Positions 16,328-25,400 of a stretch of DNA of 64,000 nucleotides are shown here, piece by piece. Position 1 is the first letter of the stretch. Each line of letters starts with the position of its first letter. The stretch is from contig OZ252262.1 of assembly GCA_965249965.1 (NCBI GenBank), forward strand, positions 3,100,001 through 3,164,000. Reading direction: 5' to 3'. The position numbers were made by a program, and so were the translations under genes. Under the pieces are notes generated by a model that saw only the letters and a program-made list of their open reading frames with translations, was not told the origin of the DNA and searched no databases. The DNA comes from HXMU1420-13 sp965249965 (lineage in GTDB: Bacteria; Bacteroidota; Rhodothermia; Balneolales; Balneolaceae).

Positions 16328-16855
16328 TTAGAACGGTTTAGTACCTAATAACAATGCCGTTTCACCAATATGCATTACTTCTTTTGTTGAAGAAAGAGCA
16401 GTTACATCGGTAGTTCCTTGTTGCGAAACTACGCGTATTTGTTGAGTTGTACCGCTTAGAATTACGTTGGCATAGGGGTTAAATACCACCAGACTTTCTT
16501 CTTCAATGTTATGGAAATAGTAAGTTCCGGTACCGCCCGTGGTTGCATGGTCGATATTGGTATATTCAATCACAACTTTATTGAGCATGTTGTTCGGCTC
16601 TGAATTGTAATTTATTTCTAGGATTTCACCTTCAACCAATACTGGAAGCCCGGCGATGTAGCTAGAGTCGCCAACGAGTGTTACGTGGTTTCTTTTGCTT
16701 TTCATTACAATAACTTCTGTGTCTAAGCTTACTTGAATTTTATTGAAATGTGATGTTTCAATATTTCGTAAGTACGTGGTTTGAGCATTGCCTGATATGG
16801 ATAAAGTGATTAACAGCGTTAGCGTTAATGCAATATTTGAAATTAATGTTCTCAT
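16328..16855 (-). CDS. Secreted GIN-domain-like (DUF2807-like) protein
   Basis: Signal peptide 1-24 (S-I-S-G-N-A-Q), then H-F-N-K-I-Q-V-S-L-D-T-E-V-I-V-M-K-S, L-E-I-N-Y-N-S-E-P and short repeating strands ending at 175 residues, the pattern of a head GIN domain. It is shorter than the GIN protein at 9.6-10.5 kb and lacks its C-terminal extension. Likely periplasmic or outer-surface; function unknown. A hairpin terminator follows it. Confidence 0.6.
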   Translation of the reverse strand: MRTLISNIALTLTLLITLSISGNAQTTYLRNIETSHFNKIQVSLDTEVIVMKSKRNHVTLVGDSSYIAGLPVLVEGEILEINYNSEPNNMLNKVVIEYTNIDHATTGGTGTYYFHNIEEESLVVFNPYANVILSGTTQQIRVVSQQGTTDVTALSSTKEVMHIGETALLLGTKPF

Positions 16856-16998
16856 GATGTATAAATTTGAGTGATAAAAATGTGTATATATTCAGTTCCT
16901 GGACATAGTTGTCGCATCAAAACTGTAGTCTTTAGAATGACTTTTACTTGCTGATGTACCTTTTAATTCAGCCTGTCCCTTTTGATTAATGCCAATTA

Positions 16999-17085
16999 CT
17001 ATTTCTTGGCTTTTGATTTCTTACGCTTCAGCTTTTCGCTGTAATGGTGAGAGATCATCTGAAAAAGTTCAAATGTAATGATCAT
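16999..17085 (-). CDS. 28-residue basic small protein with a strong ribosome site
   Basis: ATG at 17085 is preceded by AGAGGAGGAGAGCT, the strongest Shine-Dalgarno sequence I noticed in the window. The product opens M-I-I-T-F-E-L-F-Q-M-I and ends in a lysine-rich tail K-L-K-R-K-K-S-K-A-K-K. An overlapping frame without a canonical start continues to a stop at 16892 with protein-like composition (G-I-N-Q-K-G-Q-A-E-L-K-G), so the ORF may be a short functional peptide or the first half of a frameshifted ~64-residue protein. No family recognised. Confidence 0.45.
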   Translation of the reverse strand: MIITFELFQMISHHYSEKLKRKKSKAKK

Positions 17086-17499
17086 AGCTCTCCTCCTCTT
17101 TTTGTTTTCTCGAATAGTTATTAATTATCTAGTCGTTTTAATCTGGACTGTATGTCCATTTCAAGCTCTCTAAGAGTTTTCTCTTTTCGTCCTAAATGCT
17201 TTAGTCTGTATGATTATCTCGGTAGTAAATGTATCGACGTTTTGTAGTATTTGTAAGCTTTTTCTACATCGATGCTACTTATAGAAGCGATAGAAAAAAT
17301 CCCGAAATGCGAAATTGGTATAGAAAAGCGATACCAAGCTAATTATTATACCCCTTTGTTAATACTAGGTTAACAAGAAATTAATTCATGGAAGCGATTC
17401 GAAATTTCTTGCAAAGCGGTTCCAATTCATCCAATAATTTCAATAAGAGAGAGTTTTGTGCGTAGATCTGAAGTTTATGCGAAAAATTATATACTCGAA
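17086..17499. other. Non-coding stretch between small ORF and sbtB
   Basis: About 400 AT-rich bases with no convincing gene. GAAGCGAT-like words occur at about 17283 (TAGAAGCGATAG), 17323 (GAAAAGCGATACC) and 17391 (GGAAGCGATTCG), and GGTAT ... ATACC forms a small inverted repeat around 17318-17336. A short minus-strand frame (17121-17159, twelve residues, preceded by GAGAG) could be a leader peptide. I see no tRNA-like fold and no clear terminator for sbtB. Confidence 0.4.
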
Positions 17500-17802
17500 C
17501 TAAACGTATTTATCGCCTCGAACTACTTTTACCGGGTATGCGTATGCGATTACTGAGTAGTTTTCGAAATACTTTTCAGCAACTGTATCAATGATTTTGT
17601 CGCCCACTTCTTTATTTACTACTACTTCAATCTTCACGTTTTTACCCTCCCAATCGCTCGCTCTAACCCCTCTCGAGCCTTCTCCAGTTGTATCTGTTAA
17701 TGTGTAGCCGGTTGCACCAAGCGATTTTATTTCTTTGATAATGTCATCCCGAAAGATTCGCTCTGTAATAATTGTGACAAGAAATAACTGTGTTAAAGCC
17801 AT
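17500..17802 (-). CDS. sbtB: PII-like bicarbonate-uptake regulator SbtB
   Basis: 100 residues with a PII-like ferredoxin fold: L-F-L-V-T-I-I-T-E-R-I-F-R-D-D-I-I first strand and helix, G-A-T-G-Y-T-L-T-D, then a T-loop-like G-E-G-S-R-G-V-R-A-S-D-W-E-G-K-N. SbtB proteins bind adenine nucleotides (cAMP, AMP, ADP, ATP) and trimerise on SbtA to inhibit bicarbonate uptake. The C-terminus V-V-R-G-D-K-Y-V lacks the C-G-P-E-G-C redox loop of some cyanobacterial SbtB. It starts one base after the sbtA stop, which strongly supports the pair. Confidence 0.87.
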   Translation of the reverse strand: MALTQLFLVTIITERIFRDDIIKEIKSLGATGYTLTDTTGEGSRGVRASDWEGKNVKIEVVVNKEVGDKIIDTVAEKYFENYSVIAYAYPVKVVRGDKYV

Positions 17803-17803
17803 T

Positions 17804-18760
17804 TTAACCTCCTAAGATGTATGCAATTTCTAGATATAATGGAATTCCTAGTGTAATATTAAATGGAAAAGTAATACCAAGTGACGCTGTTAAATATAAA
17901 GTGGGATTGGCTTTTGGTAATGCAATCCTAACCGCAGCCGGTGCTGCAATGTAAGAACCACTAGATACCATAGCGGCTAGAACAGCGGAACCTGCGATAC
18001 TTAGTCCGGCAAGTTGCCCTGCCCACACAGCTAGCGCTCCAAAAAGAATGGGCACAATTACCCCAAATCCAAGTAAGAACACGCCAACTTTACGTAAATC
18101 CTGTAGTCGTCGTGCAGTAACCATCCCCAATTCCAATAAGAAGAGCACCAGGGCACCTTGAAAACCACTCACAAAGAATGGTTGAACCGATTCAAATTTT
18201 ACAGGACCGGCAATGTATCCTATCAGCAAACCGCCAAGTAATAAAATAATACTACTCCCTGTAACTACCTCGTGCAATGCTTTTTTAAATGTTCCCCCAT
18301 TACTACTTAGAAGTTGAGGAATCATCAACGCAACAATTATCCCGGGGACTTCCAAAATGGCAACCAAAGTTGGCATAAAACCTTCCGGTTCTAGACCCTG
18401 AGCCTCCATATAAGCAACAGATGCAATAAACGTTACTGCTGAAACAGATCCATAATGGGCTGCAACAGCCGATGCATTTACCAAATCCATCTTACCTAAA
18501 TATCTGAGTACCAAGTAGGCAATAATGGGGGTAATTATCCCAAGAACTAAAGTGGCGGTAGCTGGCCAGACAAATTCATTAAATGGTGTCTTACTTAATT
18601 CAACACCACCTTTTAGTCCAATCGCCAATAATAAATAAATGGATAATCCCTGATAAAGCGGCTTTGGGATTTCTAAATCACTTTTAAATGCTTTCGCCAG
18701 AATACCCAATACAAATGCCAAAACTACGGGTGAAGCGAAATTTGAGAGTAAACCTTCCAT
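17804..18760 (-). CDS. sbtA: Sodium-dependent bicarbonate transporter SbtA
   Basis: A 318-residue, about ten-helix membrane protein of the SbtA (DUF897) family: N-F-A-S-P-V-V-L-A-F-V-L-G start, L-Y-Q-G-L-S-I-Y-L-L-L-A-I-G-L-K-G-G near 36-53, H-Y-G-S-V-S-A-V-T-F near 102, and S-S-G-S-Y-I-A-A-P-A-A-V-R late. Cyanobacterial SbtA imports HCO3- with Na+ at the inner membrane. Here sbtB follows after one base and a divergent LCIB-like gene begins about 240 bases away, so the locus handles inorganic carbon although nothing else in the window suggests autotrophy. Confidence 0.92.
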   Translation of the reverse strand: MEGLLSNFASPVVLAFVLGILAKAFKSDLEIPKPLYQGLSIYLLLAIGLKGGVELSKTPFNEFVWPATATLVLGIITPIIAYLVLRYLGKMDLVNASAVAAHYGSVSAVTFIASVAYMEAQGLEPEGFMPTLVAILEVPGIIVALMIPQLLSSNGGTFKKALHEVVTGSSIILLLGGLLIGYIAGPVKFESVQPFFVSGFQGALVLFLLELGMVTARRLQDLRKVGVFLLGFGVIVPILFGALAVWAGQLAGLSIAGSAVLAAMVSSGSYIAAPAAVRIALPKANPTLYLTASLGITFPFNITLGIPLYLEIAYILGG

Positions 18761-18998
18761 AAATCAAGAGTTAGTAGATGTAATTGTATTACGTAGTTCG
18801 TTCTAAGATACTGAAATTTTGTATTTACTTGGTGTTAAACTAATTTTTTACAAAGACCTGCTATTTAGGAACTTGAGCTGTTTCATGTATATTTTTTTAC
18901 AAATTTGGATTAAAGTCCTTTTTTGAATTGAACTTCGATTTCACATCAATAATGTGGAGATATTTTCTATTTTCGTACAAATTTTAAAAATCGGGAAC

Positions 18999-19691
18999 AT
19001 GTACACTACCATACCACATCATTTTCCAAACGCAGTAACCATTCGTCAATTAGAGGATCAGATTGTCCGTGATTTTATGGATAAAAAAATTGAACTGAAA
19101 TCTAGTTTATGGGCTACGTCGTTGTGCAGTGATGAAGTAAGTAACATGTTTCCTGAGTTTTATCATTTATTTGCAGGTCCGGGCCCTTTTCATCTAGGTG
19201 GGATTTCAGGTCTGCCATTTACTGGGGTAACTGGTTTGAAGGCCTTTCTTAGCCATGTACCAACTCATGGTGCAGCAATGATCTTATATGGTCCACACAT
19301 AGGAGTATCTGATGACGGACGAATTGGTCACGTGAACCGCCAGAACCAATTTGCCTCTTCCACATGCTGCGGATCTTTGGTAGCTGCTTTACAAGCTATT
19401 GAGCAAGGTGTTGAACTTTCAACATCAAATCCCCTCGACTATCAGCAAGCAAGAGTTATCCAACATTTATCAAACTACAAAGACGATATTTTTTCCTCTG
19501 AAGAGCCTTTAAAACGTGCTACTGAACTAGCTTATGAAGCTATCCATAAAAAAGTTCATGATATTTTAGAACAGGTTCAAGACGAACTCGAAGACATCAG
19601 GTTATATCTGTTAGGTGGAATTGTGATTAACACAGATTGGAATCGCTACGATTATTTCGAAGCTCATCACCAGGAATTTTATGAATTCTGA
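18999..19691 (+). CDS. LCIB/C-type carbonic-anhydrase-like protein
   Basis: About 230 residues matching the limiting-CO2-inducible (LCIB/LCIC) family, a beta-carbonic-anhydrase-like fold: S-L-C43-S-D45-E, G-G-I-S-G-L-P-F-T-G-V-T-G (67-79), Y-G-P-H100-I-G and S-T-C-C124-G. As I recall, diatom LCIB binds zinc with Cys, His and Cys spaced 66 and 24 apart next to a Cys-x-Asp-x-Arg motif; here C43, H100 and C124 are spaced 57 and 24 and the Asp is kept, but the Arg position is Val47. Activity is therefore plausible, not certain. I start at ATG 18999 because the 15 residues from ATG 18954 are hydrophobic and unlike the family. Divergent from sbtA-sbtB. Confidence 0.8.
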   Translation: MYTTIPHHFPNAVTIRQLEDQIVRDFMDKKIELKSSLWATSLCSDEVSNMFPEFYHLFAGPGPFHLGGISGLPFTGVTGLKAFLSHVPTHGAAMILYGPHIGVSDDGRIGHVNRQNQFASSTCCGSLVAALQAIEQGVELSTSNPLDYQQARVIQHLSNYKDDIFSSEEPLKRATELAYEAIHKKVHDILEQVQDELEDIRLYLLGGIVINTDWNRYDYFEAHHQEFYEF

Positions 19692-20084
19692 TTACGCTTT
19701 TTCTTCGTAGAAAAACTCAATCATATTTCCGTCCGGATCAGCAACAAAAACGAACCTACCCTTTTTACGATTCGCAGGCCCACTGATAATAGTCACTTCA
19801 TGGCGATGGAAATACTCAGCTAACTCATCCACTTTTTCCGGAGTTTCTACAAAAAATCCGAAGTGGTCTACACGAAAATCTCTGGATGTTGGATCATAAC
19901 TGGTTTCTGCTTCAACAATAACGAGAGTATCACCATTGCCTAGATCGTAAACGGCCATACTTTGGCCCATTGTTTTCACTAGTTCGAAGCCTAAAATATC
20001 CCCATAAAATTCTTTTGAAGCGTCAATTCGGTTTACTCGAATTGTGATGTGATTAAGTCCGGTTGGTTTAAAATCCATTCCCAT
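19692..20084 (-). CDS. VOC (glyoxalase-fold) protein
   Basis: 130 residues of one vicinal-oxygen-chelate domain: L-N-H-I-T-I-R-V first strand with a candidate metal His, F-Y-G-D-I-L-G-F-E-L, V-D-H-F-G-F-F-V second-half His, and D-P-D-G-N-M-I-E-F-F-Y with the terminal Glu ligand. This suits a metal-dependent lyase, dioxygenase or fosfomycin-resistance-like enzyme; the substrate cannot be deduced. It converges on the LCIB-like gene with no bases between stops. Confidence 0.88.
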   Translation of the reverse strand: MGMDFKPTGLNHITIRVNRIDASKEFYGDILGFELVKTMGQSMAVYDLGNGDTLVIVEAETSYDPTSRDFRVDHFGFFVETPEKVDELAEYFHRHEVTIISGPANRKKGRFVFVADPDGNMIEFFYEEKA

Positions 20085-20148
20085 GAGTACTAATTCTTTT
20101 GATCTAAAATTTTAACAACTAATGATAAGCTCTTTTATGGTAATTAGA

Positions 20149-20156
20149 TAAGTTTG
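20149..20156 (+). promoter_or_regulatory. Possible Bacteroidota-type -7 element for rsmI-lnt
   Basis: TAAGTTTG matches the Bacteroidota -7 consensus TAnnTTTG, 47 bases before the rsmI start. No clean TTTG -33 box is visible about 19 bases further upstream, so this is tentative. Confidence 0.3.
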
Positions 20157-20203
20157 TTTTAGAATCAGAAATTTTAATCTTTCAACCCAAAACGAAAAGA
20201 AAT

Positions 20204-20887
20204 TTGTCCACTTTATTTGTAGTAGCAACTCCTATTGGTAATCTTAGTGATATTAGTCACAGGGCTATAGAAACACTTAAAAGCGTGGATTACATTGCCT
20301 GCGAAGATACCCGAACTTCTGGAAGACTACTCAATCATTTCGGCATACAGAAACCTACTTTTTCATTCCATCAACATAACGAGCATAAAAAAACTGGCCA
20401 CATAGTTAATATCCTTGAGGCAAATCAGTCTGTAGCTCTTATTTCGGATGCGGGTTTGCCCGGAATTTCCGACCCGGGTTTTTTAGCCGTACGTGCTGCA
20501 AAACTAGCAGGATATGACGTAATCGTAATTCCCGGTGCCGATGCACTAACAACAGCGTTGGTGGCAAGTGGACTTCCAAGTGATAGATTTGTGTTCGAAG
20601 GATTTCTACCGCACAAAAAAGGGCGCCAAAAAAAGCTCAAAGAATTGGCGGAAGAATCGCGGACAATTGTTCTATACGAAAGCCCAAATCGTTTAGTGAA
20701 ACTGATTGGTGAAATTGAAACCTATTTTGGTAAATCCCGGTTAATGGCTGTTGCTCGCGAACTCACTAAAACATTTGAAGAAGTTGTAAGAGATTCCGTT
20801 GAAAACCTTAAAATTGATTTTGAATCTCGGGATTCAATAAAAGGTGAAATTGTGGTAATAATTGCAGGTAAAGACTATTCAGAATGA
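20204..20887 (+). CDS. rsmI: 16S rRNA 2'-O-methyltransferase RsmI
   Basis: Methylates the ribose of C1402 in 16S rRNA using S-adenosylmethionine. Features: V-V-A-T-P-I-G-N-L-S-D-I-S-H-R-A-I at the N-terminus, A-C-E-D-T-R-T-S-G-R-L-L, S-D-A-G-L-P-G-I-S-D-P-G, and V-L-Y-E-S-P-N-R-L. At 227 residues it is shorter than E. coli RsmI (286), lacking the C-terminal extension, as in many Bacteroidota. The start is TTG at 20204, needed to keep the first beta strand. The stop overlaps the lnt ATG by four bases. Confidence 0.95.
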   Translation: MSTLFVVATPIGNLSDISHRAIETLKSVDYIACEDTRTSGRLLNHFGIQKPTFSFHQHNEHKKTGHIVNILEANQSVALISDAGLPGISDPGFLAVRAAKLAGYDVIVIPGADALTTALVASGLPSDRFVFEGFLPHKKGRQKKLKELAEESRTIVLYESPNRLVKLIGEIETYFGKSRLMAVARELTKTFEEVVRDSVENLKIDFESRDSIKGEIVVIIAGKDYSE

Positions 20888-22443
20888 AAGAATTCCTTGA
20901 GAATAAGTGGGCTGTTTCTCTTACAGCAGGTGCATTGTTAGGATTAAGTTTCCCTCCGGTTAATCTATCTTTTTTGAGCATTCCTGCATTTATACTGTTT
21001 ATCCATCTTGCAAATATATGCCAAACAAATCGCCAACTTGCATACTACAGTTATGCCGGTTTTTTGGTCTGGAATTTCTCAACCACGTATTGGTTAATGA
21101 TGGCCAGTGTAGGCGCCGGAATCGCTGCAAATTTGGCCAACGCAGTGTTGATGACCATTCCGTTAGTATTGATGAAATTTTTCCAGGATCGGTATAAATC
21201 CACACTGTTCATTGTTTTATTACAAGCTTGTGCCTGGACCACCTATGAATTCCTCCATCATCACTGGGATTTAGCGTGGCCGTGGATTGCAATAGGAAAT
21301 GCTTGGGCAAAACAAATCAGTTTGATACAATACATTTCCATAACCGGCCATATAGGCATCACCTTTTGGGTAGTGTTCACAGCAGCAATAGCTTACCGAG
21401 CAATAATATCAGGTAAACAAAAGCATGCTATTTATGCTACTATTTCATTATTAGCTTTGCCGCTTTTGTCGCTCATTTATTTTGCTATTGATGAACCCTT
21501 AGAACCAAATTCAGAAGCAATCTCAGTCACAGTAATTCAACCCAATCACGACTCATATTTAGAATACGGAGGAATGAGCGGCAATAGAGAGGTTGTGGAC
21601 AGCTTGTTTTCACTTACCGAAAATCTTGTTTCTGCAGATACAGATTTAATTGTATGGCCGGAAAATGCCATCGAAAGTGCAGTGTTAAAAGAGTCGATAC
21701 ATTTGCAACGAATTGCAGATTCAGCTAAGGCGTGGAATACAAATTTTATTGTCGGCACCGGATTTATTCAAGTTTATGATGAAGATCCTCCGGAACTCTA
21801 TCGTGGACTGTACCGAGAGCAGCCCTATAACGTGTACAACACTGCTTTTTTTGCGAATGAAGACGGTAACACCTCTAAATATTTTAAAAATAATTTAGTA
21901 CCCATCGTTGAAAGGGTTCCATTCTTGCCCTTACTTACAAAATTAGATGTTTTCGATTGGATTGATTGGGGTGGAATTGCAGGGTTTGGCAAAGGTACTA
22001 CCGCTGATATGCTTGAAACTTCTGAATTTATAACTCCGGGTCTCATTTGCTATGATTCTGTATATCCTTCCTGGGTTCGTGAATTTGTAAACAATGGTGC
22101 AGGTTTCCTCACAATTATAACTAACGACGGCTGGTGGGGCGATTCAAGTGGACATCGCCAACATTTCGAATATGCCCGCCTTAGAGCAATTGAGTTTAAC
22201 CGTTGGGTAGTAAGAAGTGCCAACAATGGAACCTCGGGGATTATTCGCCCAGATGGCACTTTGGAGCAGAAAACAGAATTTTGGGTTCGAACCGGATTTA
22301 ATTCTGTAATCCCGATAATTACTGAGCAAACTTTTTATAGCAAATTTGGCGATTGGCTTGCCTATCAGACGTTTGGGATCTGTTTGATTTTTTGGTTAAT
22401 CGCGATTCTTTATCCTCAAGGATTAGCTAGCGTGATGAAATAG
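20884..22443 (+). CDS. lnt: Apolipoprotein N-acyltransferase
   Basis: Adds the third acyl chain to the N-terminal cysteine of lipoproteins in the inner membrane. About six or seven hydrophobic helices (residues 10-200) are followed by a nitrilase-like periplasmic domain with the catalytic triad E260 (W-P-E-N), K335 (F-K-N-N-L-V-P) and C389 (L-I-C-Y-D), then I-T-N-D-G-W-W-G and a last helix near 495-515. At 519 residues the length is normal. It overlaps rsmI by four bases (ATGA) and the convergent sprA end by 17 bases. It serves the many lipoproteins in this window. Confidence 0.95.
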   Translation: MKEFLENKWAVSLTAGALLGLSFPPVNLSFLSIPAFILFIHLANICQTNRQLAYYSYAGFLVWNFSTTYWLMMASVGAGIAANLANAVLMTIPLVLMKFFQDRYKSTLFIVLLQACAWTTYEFLHHHWDLAWPWIAIGNAWAKQISLIQYISITGHIGITFWVVFTAAIAYRAIISGKQKHAIYATISLLALPLLSLIYFAIDEPLEPNSEAISVTVIQPNHDSYLEYGGMSGNREVVDSLFSLTENLVSADTDLIVWPENAIESAVLKESIHLQRIADSAKAWNTNFIVGTGFIQVYDEDPPELYRGLYREQPYNVYNTAFFANEDGNTSKYFKNNLVPIVERVPFLPLLTKLDVFDWIDWGGIAGFGKGTTADMLETSEFITPGLICYDSVYPSWVREFVNNGAGFLTIITNDGWWGDSSGHRQHFEYARLRAIEFNRWVVRSANNGTSGIIRPDGTLEQKTEFWVRTGFNSVIPIITEQTFYSKFGDWLAYQTFGICLIFWLIAILYPQGLASVMK

Positions 22444-25400
22444 CAATCCGAACATTAAACCTAATGTCGTGATTAGTTCTGGTCGGGATATTATTCGATT
22501 CGATTCTGCTATATGTGTATTCAAAATTCGAAGAAATAGATGCAGATATTTTATAACCCAGAGAAAAAGTCCCGTTGATGCGTTGTTGCCCGGTTTCGCG
22601 ATCAGAAAGTTCGATATCGTCAATATTGGTCACAGGTCCATCTAGTCCACTTAAGGCAGAACCAAGATCACTATCTAGCTTATAACTCAGCTCAGTATCA
22701 TTTTTATAGCTCCCGCGAATACTCAAATCGATGTTATTCTTGATATTTGGCAAAAAACTAATCTTAACATTTCGGAAGGTATAATTCATCGAAAAATCGA
22801 TGCCCTGCGAAAGTGTTTCCGTTCCTCGCTTACTTGAAATGGCAAAGGTTGAAATTGTACTGCGATCATACCCAAATTCTGTACGCAAATTGGAATCCCA
22901 GGTCATGCTTAATTTTGCAAGTGGACTAAATCGCCGTTCCGTTCGCAGCGTTGTAGGTTCAAATCTTCCTCGGTTATCTTCTACATCATAAACAGACCCT
23001 ATTCTTTGAGGAGTTTGCACACCGGTTAATGTATTTAATGCCCAATCAACTTTATAGCTGCCACGATAGGCATGCGAAAGCGTAGCATTAGTCATGAATT
23101 GTCCAAGAAATGGAATGTATTCATGGAATTTATTCCAATTAATTCTCCATCCGGGTCTTGGGAAAACAAAAAATCCTTTATCCCCTCTTCCATTCACATT
23201 ATCTCCCAAATAAGCTTTTCTAAAGTCTTCCTCGAGTGTATTTCGATTTAGTACAAATCGCCCATCACCATTTCCTGTTGAATCTGAAATTGTAGTTGAA
23301 CCAGGTACGATATCCTGTAATGCTGTTTGTAGTTGTCGATCTAATAAATCTTTATATCCCCCACCAAACGACCATGCCGAAGAGGTGTATCCTCCAGATT
23401 CTGAAACAACCGAAGAAAAATCCCCTTCTGGAGTCACCGTAATGGTTTCCGTACTTCTGTTATTTATAGAAGCGCTCCAATCTAAATCGATGGATAAGTT
23501 TGGAAATAAATTGATTCTTGTTTTCGCAGTAAAAGTATCGTTAACGCTGTTATTGGCCGGCAACTGCACATTGGCATCTCCATCAAGATTATCAATTAGT
23601 TGAGATTGAGGGATTCGATCGTTTAATCCGGTTCGGTAGCTAAAAGGCGGAGAATAGCTCTCATTACCCGGCGTATTAAATGCATAGAATATTTGAGACT
23701 CTCCCTGATAACCAGGCTGACTGCCTTGCTTTGTTCGCTTATAACTCCCAGATATTTCCCGCATACTAAAGGTTGCCAGAAATATTTTTCGAGCTACATA
23801 CCTGGCATCATGAAGTAAATTCGGTGGTGTTCGTGGTGTTCTTAAACTGTCTGCAACATTTTCTTCGGCTTCCCTTTTTCTAAGCTCTTTAGCCGTATTC
23901 CGATCTCTGGTTTCTTCACCGTCTCTATTTTTGATTTTCTCAATAAAGCCTAAACGGCTAAAAATATCCTGTACATCAATTTTAATGGAATTATCCAGCT
24001 GGAAATTATTTGATACTGAAGCTCCTAAACTTGAACCTCTCGGGCTATTATTCCATTGAAATCCACCGCCATAACTGGCCGAATATGTCAACCAATTTAT
24101 TGCTTCAATTTGATTCAGGTTTGGCCGCCAACTTGCAGAGTACGTTTCCTGATAGGTACTTCTTCTGGCTGTTAGCGTGTCACTTACAATACTTTTTAGA
24201 ACATCGAAGGTAGGAACAATATCGAAACTTGCACTATCCACACCCGAGACGTTACGCTGTTCGATCCCTGCATTGGCTAAATCGAAATTAGTACTTGTTC
24301 TAAATGTAATGGGTATTGATTGAGTAAGATTATAATTGAGTGAGAAACTGTTTCTTTGCGTAAAATTGTGCGATTGCTGCAAGGGCAAAGTGGCGGAAGG
24401 ATCGGATAGGCTTCTCCTGCGCGACTCGGTATAATTTCGTGTTAGTCCCGACGACATGGTGATTGAGGAAGGCAAATAGCCCATTCTAAAACCGGAGAGC
24501 ACTTTTACGATTGGAATGTTTCTGGTGAAACCGAACGGTGTAAATAATTTCACACGTCGAAGTGATAAATTGTATGAAATTGATGCCTGGTAATCCCATT
24601 TATTTTGAAACTGCAATTGTGGATTTTGCGCATTACCTGTGTTGTACACAAAACTGAGTCTGGTATTATCAATCGTGTATTTTGCCAGATTACTCTTTGA
24701 ATTGCTTTTCGATATGTTTGATAAATTGATAGAAAAGCGCTCAGAAACAGTTTGAATATCTTGAATTCTGGTATTGATGCTATCTTGCCTTGCCCCAGAA
24801 CTCAACGTTTCATCTGAATTAACGGCATCTATAAAATCAGTTAATCGAATATCTCCCTGATCCGGTAAATACTTTGGAGTTTGAGAATCACGAGCAGTGC
24901 TGATCGTAACCGGGAAATTCCATCCAAACCGATCAGGAATAAGCTTATGCATATTTATTGTAGAGCTAATGGAATATCCAAACTGATCAGACACACTTCT
25001 ATTTTCAAAACGCGATTCTAATCCACCGAATCCATTTGTTCTGCGGGTCATATTTGCATTTAAAGTTGCAAAATCAGCAAATCTGATATTGGATTTTGCA
25101 TTGGCTGCCCACCCTTGCTCGTTATCAAAACCAGATACTCGTAATTCGTTCAACCAAAATTCAGCATCCAGACTGGCCTCCCCATTTGTGTTTATATCGG
25201 TTGGATCGAATGGATTTCGGATCCCTAATCCAATTTCCGACACCTTATCTAACGACGGATTCCCTTTAATGGCTAACGTTGCCCCTTCAACGCCTTCTTC
25301 ACCCAATAGCCCTTCAAGTTCATATAATTGAGTTGGATCCCAATTTACCGAGTTCCTTCGTTGTTTAAGTACGTTAAATGCTGATATGATGATGTTCGCA

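Noticed and set aside
16892..16998. Open minus-strand frame with protein-like residues (G-I-N-Q-K-G-Q-A-E-L-K-G) as a separate gene
   Set aside because: It has no ATG, GTG or TTG start before most of its length and overlaps the 28-residue ORF, so it is kept only as part of a finding.
17121..17213. Minus-strand frame encoding L-G-R-K-E-K-T-L-R-E-L-E and similar
   Set aside because: The only start inside gives twelve residues; no family or conservation can be shown. Possible leader peptide, not called as a gene.
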